Shown: positions 34,006 to 41,419 of the stretch, in pieces
Layout: each line of letters starts with the position of its first letter
Position numbering within the stretch: the first letter of the stretch is position 1
Source: Agromyces mariniharenae
Lineage (GTDB): Bacteria; Actinomycetota; Actinomycetes; Actinomycetales; Microbacteriaceae
Reading direction: 5' to 3'
DNA: 64,000 nt
Assembly: GCF_008122505.1 (NCBI RefSeq)
Contig: NZ_VSSB01000002.1
Coordinates: forward strand, 372,001-436,000
Notes under the pieces: generated by a model
What the model was told of the DNA's origin: nothing
Database searches by the model: none
What the model saw: the letters and a program-made list of their open reading frames with translations, nothing else
Translations under genes and position numbers: made by a program

Positions 34006-34931
34006 CGTGCCTCCCAGGCGTCGTGGAGTGCGGTCATGCAGCGCGCCGCGACGGCGGGCGCGTCGTGGGCGTGTCGCGGGAGCTCGATCGCGGCGATCCC
34101 GTCGTAGTCGAGCTCGTCGAGGGTGCGCAGCGCGGCCGCGAGGTCGAGCACCCCGTGCCCGAGCTCGAGGTGCTCGTGCGCGGCGGGGAGCATGTCGTCG
34201 ACCTGCACGTTGCGCAGCAGCGGCCCGGCCGCGCGGAGGGCTCCGACGACGCCCTCGGGCTCCACGACCACGCAGTGCCCGAGGTCGACCGTGAGGCCGA
34301 GCGCCGGCGGGTCGCCGAGGTCGTGCCGGAGGCGCAGCGCGTCGGCGACGGTCTCGACGAGCATGCCCGGCTCGGGCTCGAACGCGAGGTCGACACCTGA
34401 TGCCGCGGCGTGCGCCACGAGGCTGTCGAGGCGCTCGCGCAGCCGATCGCCGCCCTGCTCGGGCGACACCTCGTCGGGGAGCACGCCCGACCACAGCGAC
34501 ACGCACTCCGCCCCGAGCACGGCGGCGAGGTCGACGGCCCGGCGCAGGAACACCTCGCGCAGGCTCGCATCGTCGTCGAGCAGGTTGGGCCGGTGCTTGC
34601 GGAACGGGTCGAGCGTGTAGCGCGCGCCCGTCTCGACGACGACGCGCCAGCCCAGGTCGTCGAGCCGTCGGCGCAGGCGGGCCGCCACGCGGTCGGCGTC
34701 GGCCGCGAACGGGTCGAGGTGCGGATGCCCCAGCGTGAGCGCGAGCGCCCGGTAGCCGAGGCGGTCGAGCACGAGCACCGCGTCATCGAGTGCGTGGTCG
34801 GCGAACCCGTTCGTGCCGTAGCCGACCGTGAAGACGGCGTCCGGCAGGCCCGGCTCGGCGAGCGACCCGGCTGAGCCGGGGAGCTTCGCAGCCGAGCCGG
34901 CGAATGCGGACACGGGCTGGAAGGGCCTCAT
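34002..34931 (-). CDS. Sugar phosphate isomerase-like TIM-barrel protein of the ebo cluster
   Basis: A 309-residue AP-endonuclease-2-type barrel, distinct from EboE. Metal-binding blocks are VVVETGARYTLDP, DLAFEPEPGMLVET (Glu), GLTVDLGHCVVVE (Asp/His), VQVDDMLPAAHEHLELG and AAIELPRH (Glu). The LSLWSGVLPD-like block (CVSLWSGVLPDEVSP) is shared with hydroxypyruvate-isomerase-like proteins. The ATG at 34931 overlaps eboC by four bases, and its stop overlaps eboA by four. Its insertion between eboC and eboA indicates a dedicated role, perhaps acting on the cyclitol made by the inositol phosphate synthase. That assignment is inference. Confidence 0.82.
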   Translation of the reverse strand: MRPFQPVSAFAGSAAKLPGSAGSLAEPGLPDAVFTVGYGTNGFADHALDDAVLVLDRLGYRALALTLGHPHLDPFAADADRVAARLRRRLDDLGWRVVVETGARYTLDPFRKHRPNLLDDDASLREVFLRRAVDLAAVLGAECVSLWSGVLPDEVSPEQGGDRLRERLDSLVAHAAASGVDLAFEPEPGMLVETVADALRLRHDLGDPPALGLTVDLGHCVVVEPEGVVGALRAAGPLLRNVQVDDMLPAAHEHLELGHGVLDLAAALRTLDELDYDGIAAIELPRHAHDAPAVAARCMTALHDAWEAR

Positions 34932-35800
34932 GTCACGTCTCCCGCACGACGGCGCGCCATGAGCAGTCGACGTGCGCCGTCGAGCGCGGTGAGGCCGAGC
35001 GCGACGGCGAGGGATCCGCTCCGGGCGACGAGCGCCGCCTGCAGCGGCACGACCGAGCCGATGCCGGTGCGCGTCGCATCGCGCACTCGGGCGGGCGAGG
35101 GGTCGTCGGCGGCGGCGAGCTGGCTCGGGAGGGCGGACACCAGGTAGCCCGCCGCCCCGGCCGCCCCCGCCGCACGCGCGAGGGGCGTCTGCACCGAGGG
35201 TGCGACGCCGTCGACGGATGCCGCGGCGGCGCCCGTGGCGGCCAGGGCCGTGCCGACCTCGGCCGCCGACCCGCCATGCACCTCGCCGCGCGAGAGCGCG
35301 GTGACGCCCGCCGTGTGCGTGCCGATCGTGAGCGCGGCGGGGAGCGCGCGCGACGACCCGCGCGCGCCCATCATCACGTCGAGCGCGCGGCACGCCGCCA
35401 TCACGAGCGGGCCGGCGGCCGTGGGCTTCGCCACGACGTCGTAGGCGACCACGGCCGCGACGAGCGGCACGGCGACCGCCAGCGAGCGGCGCCCGCCGCC
35501 CGCGGCCGCGAGCGCGAGGCCGGCCACGCCGCAGGCGGCCGCGACCGCGAGCGCCTGCTTCGGGCGCACGCGGCCCGAGGGGATCGGCCGCTCGGGCCGC
35601 TCGACGGCGTCGACGTCACGGTCGGCCCAGTCGTTGAGCGCCATGCCGCCGCTGTAGATCGCCGCCGATGCGAGCGGGAGGAGCCAGCCTCGTCGGCCGA
35701 ACCCGCCCGATGCCGCGTGCGCGCCGACCGCGGTGTCCCCGAGCACGGTGAGCGCCGCGGGCGCCCGAACGAGTTCGAGCACGTCACGGACGGTGGTCAC
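34928..35800 (-). CDS. eboC: UbiA-like prenyltransferase EboC
   Basis: A 290-residue membrane prenyltransferase with about eight hydrophobic helices. The first Asp-rich motif NDWADRDVDAVERPERPIP (around residues 56-74) binds Mg-diphosphate of the prenyl donor. The second region YDVVAKPTAAGP...ACRALDVMMG is the divergent form typical of EboC rather than ubiquinone-type UbiA. The start is a GTG at 35800 overlapping the inositol phosphate synthase stop by four bases. With a polyprenyl diphosphate synthase two genes upstream, the likely reaction is transfer of a polyprenyl group to a polar acceptor at the membrane face. Confidence 0.9.
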   Translation of the reverse strand: MTTVRDVLELVRAPAALTVLGDTAVGAHAASGGFGRRGWLLPLASAAIYSGGMALNDWADRDVDAVERPERPIPSGRVRPKQALAVAAACGVAGLALAAAGGGRRSLAVAVPLVAAVVAYDVVAKPTAAGPLVMAACRALDVMMGARGSSRALPAALTIGTHTAGVTALSRGEVHGGSAAEVGTALAATGAAAASVDGVAPSVQTPLARAAGAAGAAGYLVSALPSQLAAADDPSPARVRDATRTGIGSVVPLQAALVARSGSLAVALGLTALDGARRLLMARRRAGDVT

Positions 35801-37068
35801 CGTGCGCCGCCGATCGCCACCGCAGGCGCGGCCGCTGCGGGCACTGACGTCGCGGCGACCGCGAGCCCGGTCTCCGACGCCCATGAGCGCAGCGCCGTCG
35901 CCTGGTCGGCGAACGCGTGGACGTCGCTGCCCCACGGGTCCTTGAAGAAGAAGCCGAGGGCCGGGAGCACGCCGTGGTGGCCGGCGGCGTCGGCGAGGGA
36001 GAGCAGGCGGGCGAGGTCGATGACGAGCGGAGCCGCGAGCATGGAGTCGTAGGCGCTCCACGTGGTCTGCAGCGTGATCCGCGTCGAGAGGAAGCCCTCG
36101 ACGTGCACGTGGTCCCAGGCCGTCTTGACGTCGCCGAGGTCGGGCACGTTGTCGATGTGGAGCGGGGCCACGACGTGGTCGCCGACGAGGCTGATGAGCC
36201 CGCGGTTCTTCGAGACGAGCTTGCTGCGCACGGCTTCGGGGTCGGCGAGCGTCGCGCCGTCGCCGCCGCCCAGCAGGTTCGTGCCGGCCCACGAGCGCAC
36301 GTGCATGCCGCGCTCGGTGAACATCGGCGCGAGCACGGTGCGCAGCAGGGTCTCGCCGGTCTTGCCGTCCTGCCCGGCGTACGGGATGCCGCGGCGCTCG
36401 GCGATCGTCAGGAGCGCGGGGAGCCAGAGCCCCGTCGACGGGGTGAAGCAGGCGTAGGCGCTGCCCGACTCCACGGCGGCGAGCGCGGCGACCGAGCTCG
36501 CGGGGAGGATCTGCTGCTCGGGATCCGCGAGTGCGGCGACGAGCAGCTCGGGGTCGTGGAACTCGGGTCGGTCCTCGGGCAGCGCCTCGGTGGACGAGAC
36601 GTCGACGACGACCACGTGCGCGAGGTGGTGACGAGCGCGGAACGCGGTGATGTCGTCGCTCAGGCGACGCACCGCGTCGGCCTGCGACCCGGTGTCGGTG
36701 GCCGGGTCGTAGCCCGGCCGGATCTCGGCGTCGATCGCCCCGAGCGCCCGGTGCGCCTCGGCGACCACGCCGGCGGGGAGCATGCCCACGTCGGCGAGCG
36801 CCTCGGCCCGACGCGCGATCGGCATGGTGCTCACGTCGTGGCCGCCGATCACGATCTGGTCGAATCCGGGCAGCGGCACGCCCGCGAAGCCGGGTCCCGC
36901 CGTGGCGCATCCGGTGGGCGGGGCGATCCGCGCGGCGAGCGCCTGCACGCCCACGGCGGCGGTGGTGGCGACGGAGCCGCGGGCGCCGATGAGCCAGAGG
37001 CCGACCCGGCCTCGGGTCCACGCGGCATCCGTCGCGGTGTCGTGCAGCTCGTCGGGGGTGATGGTCAC
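35797..37068 (-). CDS. Inositol-3-phosphate synthase
   Basis: A 423-residue NAD-dependent cyclase turning glucose 6-phosphate into 1L-myo-inositol 1-phosphate. The Rossmann entry GLWLIGARGSVATTAAVGV (residues about 22-40), GTNLLGGGDGATLADP, the DGKTGETLLRT loop (Lys) and SAYDSMLAAPLVIDL are family blocks. It is close in size to bacterial/archaeal-type enzymes and longer than the mycobacterial Ino1. The GTG at 37068 follows GGAGGAGAC. In standard ebo clusters the cyclase position is held by EboD, a dehydroquinate-synthase-like sugar phosphate cyclase. Here a different NAD-dependent sugar phosphate cyclase occupies it, suggesting functional replacement. Confidence 0.92.
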   Translation of the reverse strand: MTITPDELHDTATDAAWTRGRVGLWLIGARGSVATTAAVGVQALAARIAPPTGCATAGPGFAGVPLPGFDQIVIGGHDVSTMPIARRAEALADVGMLPAGVVAEAHRALGAIDAEIRPGYDPATDTGSQADAVRRLSDDITAFRARHHLAHVVVVDVSSTEALPEDRPEFHDPELLVAALADPEQQILPASSVAALAAVESGSAYACFTPSTGLWLPALLTIAERRGIPYAGQDGKTGETLLRTVLAPMFTERGMHVRSWAGTNLLGGGDGATLADPEAVRSKLVSKNRGLISLVGDHVVAPLHIDNVPDLGDVKTAWDHVHVEGFLSTRITLQTTWSAYDSMLAAPLVIDLARLLSLADAAGHHGVLPALGFFFKDPWGSDVHAFADQATALRSWASETGLAVAATSVPAAAAPAVAIGGAR

Positions 37069-37093
37069 GGTGTCTCCTCCTACGTGGGTCGGA

Positions 37094-38203
37094 TCAGCGC
37101 TCGCGGGTGCGGAGCGTGCGGGCGAGGTCGGCGAGATGCCCGGCGAGCGCGGGCGGCAGGTCGTCGGCGGCGACGCGGACGCCGTGGTCGAGATGCCGGT
37201 CGATGAGATCGTGAACGGCGGCACGGGCGCCCGTTGCGGCGACGACGGCGCGGACGCGCGCGGCATCCCGTTCGCTCGCATCCGACCGGCCGAGCACCTC
37301 GTCGATGAGGTCGCGGTCGGCCTCGGACGCACGGGCATGCGCGAGCCGGATGTGCTCGGTGCGCTTGCCGTCGCGCAGGTCGGACAGGGCGGACTTGCCC
37401 GTGACGGCGGGCGCCCCGAACAGGCCGAGGTCGTCGTCGCTGAGCTGGTACGCGATGCCGAACGCCGAGCCGACGCGCTCGAGCGCCGCCAGCGTCGCGG
37501 CGTCGTCGGCCCCGGCGGCGATGGCGCCGAGCGTGAGGGGGAGCGTCACGCTGTACGACGCCGTCTTCAGGAGCGCCACCTGGAGCGGCTGCGACCTCGC
37601 CGGCGTGACCAGCTCGGAGCGGACGTCGAGGAGCTCGCCCGCGATGGTGCGCTCGACGGCGTCGAGTGCGGCCTCGGCAAGTCGGAGGCGGGTGGTGACG
37701 GCCGTCGGGGCGGTCAGGAGCGCGAGCACCGCCCCGTTGAGGGCCAGGTCGCCCGCGAGGATCCCGGATGCCGCGCCCTGGCGTGCAGCGGCGGATGCAT
37801 CGAGTCCGGCCGCGCTCGCGTCGCGCTCGCCGAGGCCGACGACGTTCGGGCGGCCGTGGCGCACGCGGTCGCCGTCGATGACGTCGTCGTGCATGCAGAG
37901 CCCGAGGTGCAGCAGCTGCTGCGCACCGGCCACGCGACGGAGCAGCGCCTCGTCGTCGCCGTCCAGTCCGAAGAACGCGGTGGCGACGAGCCGGGGCCGA
38001 ACGTACTTGCCGCCGTCGGCAGCGCGTGCGGCGTCGACGAGGTCGGACATCTCGGGCCCCGCGGCGGCCGACCGGCGACCCACCTCGCCCCACAGCTCGG
38101 CCGCGAACAGCGGCGCCTGCGCCATGAACCGCTCGACGCGCGCGGCGAGCGCGGCTCCGATCGCAGCCGGGCCGGCGGGGGCGGTTGCCGGTGCACGGGA
38201 CAT
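37094..38203 (-). CDS. Polyprenyl diphosphate synthase
   Basis: A 369-residue all-alpha isoprenyl diphosphate synthase (IspA/GGPP-synthase superfamily). The first Asp-rich motif is in GLCMHDDVIDGDRVRHGRPN (chain-initiating FARM) and the second in YQLSDDDLGLFG (SARM). GKYVRPRL supplies the conserved Lys/Arg that bind IPP. The residues before the FARM are medium-sized (LHLGLC), compatible with a C20 or longer product, but chain length cannot be fixed by eye. CGGAGGATC precedes the ATG. It is the first gene of the operon, with a 124-base leader from the proposed promoter, and hands its product to EboC. Confidence 0.92.
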   Translation of the reverse strand: MSRAPATAPAGPAAIGAALAARVERFMAQAPLFAAELWGEVGRRSAAAGPEMSDLVDAARAADGGKYVRPRLVATAFFGLDGDDEALLRRVAGAQQLLHLGLCMHDDVIDGDRVRHGRPNVVGLGERDASAAGLDASAAARQGAASGILAGDLALNGAVLALLTAPTAVTTRLRLAEAALDAVERTIAGELLDVRSELVTPARSQPLQVALLKTASYSVTLPLTLGAIAAGADDAATLAALERVGSAFGIAYQLSDDDLGLFGAPAVTGKSALSDLRDGKRTEHIRLAHARASEADRDLIDEVLGRSDASERDAARVRAVVAATGARAAVHDLIDRHLDHGVRVAADDLPPALAGHLADLARTLRTRER

Positions 38204-38326
38204 GCGATCCTCCGTCGACGGTGACAGGGCGCGAGCGCGCGACGGAGTATCCCGTCGCGGCTTCGCGTCAGAGCGACCGACAGGGGCTTCGCAGAAACCG
38301 TTCTGTCGACTTGTGTACTGATCCGC

Positions 38327-38355
38327 AGACTATGGCGTCGAAAGTGCACTGTCAA
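38327..38355 (-). promoter_or_regulatory. Promoter of the ebo operon
   Basis: On the minus strand, a perfect TTGACA (38350-38355) and TAGTCT (38327-38332) are exactly 17 bases apart. TAGnnT is a common actinobacterial -10. Transcription would start near 38320, about 117 bases before the polyprenyl synthase ATG. Confidence 0.7.
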
Positions 38356-38361
38356 TCATCG

Positions 38362-38379
38362 AACATATGTTGATCAACA
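38362..38379. promoter_or_regulatory. Overlapping palindromes, likely operator upstream of the ebo promoter
   Basis: AACATATGTT (38362-38371) and TGTTGATCAACA (38368-38379) are both perfect palindromes and share four bases. They lie six bases upstream of the -35 hexamer in an AT-rich island. A dimeric MarR-, MerR- or LysR-type activator binding beside the -35 would fit; no regulator gene is adjacent. Confidence 0.6.
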
Positions 38380-38406
38380 CTCATAAGCCGGGTCGCAGAA
38401 ATGGAA

Positions 38407-38427
38407 AACCCCCCTCATCGGGGGGTT
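38407..38427 (-). terminator. Terminator of the hisN-LLM oxidoreductase unit
   Basis: Read on the minus strand, AACCCCCC (38427 to 38420) pairs with GGGGGGTT (38414 to 38407) around a five-base loop and is followed by TTCC. It is an eight-pair stem with a short T-run, 21 bases past the stop. Confidence 0.85.
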
Positions 38428-38447
38428 CGATCCTGCGGGCCGGGCGG

Positions 38448-39383
38448 TCAGCGAAGGTGCGGCACGACCTGGGCGGCGATGAGCTCCAGATGGTCGAGGT
38501 CGCGGAGGTCGACGAGCTGGAGGTAGACCCGGTCGGCACCGAGGTCGCGCAGGCGCAGGATCTTCTCGACGGCCGCCTCGGGCGAGCCGGCGATGTTCAC
38601 CTCGGCGAACGTGTCGGGATCGGCGCCGATCGCCGTCAGGCGGCGGAGGTACTCCGCGTCGTCGATCGCGACGACGGCGGGCAGGGCGACCGACCGGCGC
38701 AGCGTGGCCGGGTCGCGACCCGCGTCCTCGCAGGCGCGTTCGACGCCGTCGAACACCGCCGCGATCGTGTCCTCCGAGCGGAACCCGATGTTGAACTCGG
38801 TCGCGAACCGCGCGGCGAGCCTCGGTGTGCGTCGCGGTCCTGCGCCGCCCACGATGATCGGCATGGGCTGCTGCTCGGGCTTCGGCAGTCCGGGCGCCTG
38901 CTCGAGCGTGTAGTGCCGCCCCCGGTAGTCGAAGCCCTCGCCGACCGGCGTCGACCAGAGCCCGGTGATCACCTCGAGCTGCTCCTCGAGCAGGTCGAAC
39001 CGCTTGGCCGGGAACGGGATGCCGTACGCCTCGTGCTCCTCGGCGAACCATCCGGTGCCGAGGCCGAGCTCGACGCGCCCGCCCGACATGGCGTCGACCT
39101 GCGCGACCTGGATCGCGAGCAGCGACGGGTGGCGGAACGTCGCCGACGACACCAGGGTGCCGAGTCGGATGCCGCGGGTCTCACGTGCCAGGCCCGCGAG
39201 GGTGGTCCAGGCATCCGTCGGCCCCGGCAGCGGGTCGGTGCCGCCCATCGCGAGGAAGTGGTCGGAGCGGAACCAGCCGTCGAAGCCGAGCCGCTCGGTC
39301 GCCTGCGCCTGCGCGAGCTGGTCGCCGTAGCTCGCGCCCTGCTGCGGTTCGGTGAAGATGCAGAGCTCGAGCGGCGCCGTCAC
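38448..39383 (-). CDS. LLM-class F420-dependent oxidoreductase
   Basis: A 311-residue luciferase-like TIM-barrel monooxygenase/reductase. Hallmarks are LGFDGWFRSDHFLAM near residues 33-47, RLGTLVSSATFRHPSLLA, the VELGLGTGWFAEEHEAYGIPF block and PIIVGGAGPRRTPRLAA. Such proteins use coenzyme F420 in actinobacteria, or FMN, to reduce varied substrates. No signal sequence is present. The GTG at 39383 overlaps the hisN stop by four bases, so the pair is co-translated, yet no common pathway is obvious. The substrate is unknown. Confidence 0.88.
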   Translation of the reverse strand: MTAPLELCIFTEPQQGASYGDQLAQAQATERLGFDGWFRSDHFLAMGGTDPLPGPTDAWTTLAGLARETRGIRLGTLVSSATFRHPSLLAIQVAQVDAMSGGRVELGLGTGWFAEEHEAYGIPFPAKRFDLLEEQLEVITGLWSTPVGEGFDYRGRHYTLEQAPGLPKPEQQPMPIIVGGAGPRRTPRLAARFATEFNIGFRSEDTIAAVFDGVERACEDAGRDPATLRRSVALPAVVAIDDAEYLRRLTAIGADPDTFAEVNIAGSPEAAVEKILRLRDLGADRVYLQLVDLRDLDHLELIAAQVVPHLR

Positions 39384-40165
39384 TTCGCGAGCTCCGCGAG
39401 CACGACGTCGTGCAGCAGCCCGTTGGTGGCGAGGGCGTTGCCGTGGCCCGGACCGCGTTCGCCGGTGATGGACGTGAAGCGTCCGCCGGCCTCTTCGACG
39501 ATGGGGACGAGCGCGGCGAGGTCGTAGACCTTCACGTCGAACTCGCCCGTGATGTCGATGAGACCCTCGGCGAGCAGCATGTACGACCAGACGTCGCCGT
39601 AGGCGCGGTCGCGCCACACGCGCTCCGAGAGCGCGAGCAGTCGCTCGAGGTAGCCCGCGCCCCGCCACTGGGCGAGGCTCTGGAAGCTGAGGGATGCGTC
39701 GGCGAGCTCGGCCACCTGCGACACGCCGATGCGCCGCGGCTCGGCGCCCGGGGCGTCCGTCGTGAAGGCGCCGCCGCCCTCGACCGCCCACCATCGCCGC
39801 CCCATGGCGGGGGAGGAGACCATGCCCACCACGGGCACGCCGTCGACCGCGAGCGCGATGAGCGTGCCCCACACGGGCACGCCGCGCAGGAAGTTGGCGG
39901 TGCCGTCGATCGGGTCGATGATCCACTGCCGGGCCGTATCGCCCTCGGTGCCGAACTCCTCGCCGAGGATGCCGTCGTCGGGCCGCGCCTCGGCGAGCCG
40001 ATCGCGGATCGCGCGCTCGACCGCGAGGTCGGCCTCGGTCACCGGCGTGCGGTCGGGCTTGGTGCGCACCTCGAGGTCGACGGCCCGGAACCGGCCGAGC
40101 GAGACGGCGTCGGCGAGGTCGGCGAGTTCGAGGGCGAGCGCGAGGTCATCGGCGTAGGCGGTCAC
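39380..40165 (-). CDS. hisN: Histidinol-phosphatase (inositol monophosphatase family)
   Basis: A 261-residue Mg-dependent phosphatase. EEFG and WIIDPIDGTANFLRG are the metal-binding motifs of the inositol monophosphatase superfamily, and GDVWSYMLLAEGLID...KVYDLAALVPIVEEAGG is the third site, typical of the actinobacterial HisN. Expected reaction: histidinol phosphate to histidinol in histidine synthesis. An inositol monophosphatase role is possible, notable because an inositol phosphate synthase lies nearby, but the sequence resembles HisN more. The GTG at 40165 is the start. It is upstream of the LLM gene with a four-base overlap. Confidence 0.85.
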   Translation of the reverse strand: MTAYADDLALALELADLADAVSLGRFRAVDLEVRTKPDRTPVTEADLAVERAIRDRLAEARPDDGILGEEFGTEGDTARQWIIDPIDGTANFLRGVPVWGTLIALAVDGVPVVGMVSSPAMGRRWWAVEGGGAFTTDAPGAEPRRIGVSQVAELADASLSFQSLAQWRGAGYLERLLALSERVWRDRAYGDVWSYMLLAEGLIDITGEFDVKVYDLAALVPIVEEAGGRFTSITGERGPGHGNALATNGLLHDVVLAELAK

Positions 40166-40318
40166 CGATTCAGGCTATCGGGCGACCCTGTCGCCGTGAC
40201 CGTGGAGGCGACGCGCCGCGTCATCGGCTCGATTGGCGCAAGGGCCGGTTCTCCTGATAACGTTGACCCTCGGTTCGGGGTTGTCGCAGACACGCCGGCC
40301 GCGTCATGAGAATGACAT

Positions 40319-40394
40319 GCACCTCTAGCTCAATCGGCAGAGCAACTGACTCTTAATCAGTGGGTTCAGGGTTCAAGTCCCTGGGGGTGCACCA
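40319..40394 (+). tRNA. tRNA-Lys (anticodon CUU)
   Basis: A complete cloverleaf of 76 bases including encoded CCA. Acceptor GCACCTC pairs with GGGGTGC (one U-G), the anticodon stem ACTGA pairs with TCAGT around the loop CTCTTAA, and the anticodon is CTT, reading AAG (Lys). The T-loop GTTCAAGTC is standard. It stands alone between hisN and the exonuclease gene. Confidence 0.97.
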
Positions 40395-40395
40395 C

Positions 40396-40427
40396 AGGAG
40401 CCCGGAACGATCACGTTCCGGGCTCCT
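40396..40427. terminator. Terminator after tRNA-Lys, also for the exonuclease gene
   Basis: AGGAGCCCGGAACG (40396-40409) pairs perfectly with CGTTCCGGGCTCCT (40414-40427) around ATCA: a 14-bp stem two bases past the CCA end, and 17 bases beyond the converging exonuclease stop. Confidence 0.9.
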
Positions 40428-40443
40428 CGCGTCTCGCGGGGCG

Positions 40444-41382
40444 TTACGCGCCCGCGACGTCGTTCCCGAGCGCCTTCAGCACGCGCTGCGCCGAGCCGCC
40501 GAGGTTCCAATCGCTGGCGAGCCGTTCGATCTCGGCGACGGCGTCGGGGTCGAGCGGCGCGAGCCGGGCGTCGAACGGCTCGAAGACGAGGTCGCGCACG
40601 ACCTCGACGACCGTCGGCGCCACGTCGAGGTAGTCGGACGCGCCCGAGATGCGGGCGCGCATCGTCGCCGAGAGTGGAGCCTCGGGATCGGCGGCCGCAG
40701 CGATGAGCGTGTCGAGGTCGCCGAACTGCTGCAGCAGGCTCGCCGCGGTCTTCTCGCCGATGCCCAAGACGCCGGGGAGGCCGTCGGACGCGTCGCCGCG
40801 CAGCACGGCGAAGTCGGCGTACTGCGAGGGCAGCACGCCGTACTTGCCGACGACCGTGACATCCGTCACGACCTCGAGCTTGCTCATGCCGCGCGCCGTG
40901 TAGACCACGCGCACTTCGCGGGCGTCGTCGACGAGCTGGAAGAGGTCGCGGTCGCCCGTGACGACGTCGACCGGGAGGTCGGCGCGGGTCGCGAGCGTGC
41001 CGATGACGTCGTCGGCCTCGTGGTGCTCGGCGCCGACGACGGGGATGCCGAGCACGGCGAGGAGCTCGCGGATCATCGGGATCTGCGCCTCGAGCGGGTC
41101 GGGCGTCTCCTCGACGTCGGGGCCGCCGGGCACGACCTCGGCGACGCGGTGCGCCTTGTAGCTCGGGATGAGCTCGACGCGCCAGTGCGGGCGCCAGTCG
41201 TCGTCCCAGCAGGCGACGATGTGCGTCGGCTCGAAGTCGGCGACGAGCCGCGCGATGATGTCGAGCAGCCCGCGCACCGCGTTCACCGACGTGCCGTCTG
41301 CGCGCTTCAGCGAGTCGGGCACGCCGTAGAACGCGCGGAAGTAGAGGGACGCGGTGTCGAGGAGCATCAGTCGGTCGGCCAC
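40444..41382 (-). CDS. Stand-alone 5'-3' exonuclease (Pol I N-terminal domain homologue)
   Basis: A 312-residue flap/5'-3' exonuclease. It has the acidic metal-binding clusters of the PIN-like fold: LLDTASLYFRAFYG, ACWDDDWRP, HHEADDVIGTLA and VTGDRDLFQLV. A helix-hairpin-helix follows in LRGDASDGLPGVLGIGEKTA, which grips duplex DNA. It lacks polymerase and proofreading domains, unlike PolA. Such stand-alone copies act with Pol I in RNA-primer removal and repair. The GTG at 41382 has GGGAGG nine bases upstream; the ATG at 41367 is an alternative start five codons in. It is followed by the tRNA terminator and preceded by the DUF457 gene. Confidence 0.9.
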   Translation of the reverse strand: MADRLMLLDTASLYFRAFYGVPDSLKRADGTSVNAVRGLLDIIARLVADFEPTHIVACWDDDWRPHWRVELIPSYKAHRVAEVVPGGPDVEETPDPLEAQIPMIRELLAVLGIPVVGAEHHEADDVIGTLATRADLPVDVVTGDRDLFQLVDDAREVRVVYTARGMSKLEVVTDVTVVGKYGVLPSQYADFAVLRGDASDGLPGVLGIGEKTAASLLQQFGDLDTLIAAAADPEAPLSATMRARISGASDYLDVAPTVVEVVRDLVFEPFDARLAPLDPDAVAEIERLASDWNLGGSAQRVLKALGNDVAGA

Positions 41383-41419
41383 ACGGCGATCCTCCCACGG
41401 ACCACCGCGATCGGGCCGG

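Noticed and set aside
38448..40165. hisN and the LLM oxidoreductase as part of the ebo cluster
   Set aside because: They are the same strand but separated from it by a strong terminator (38407-38427) and the ebo promoter.
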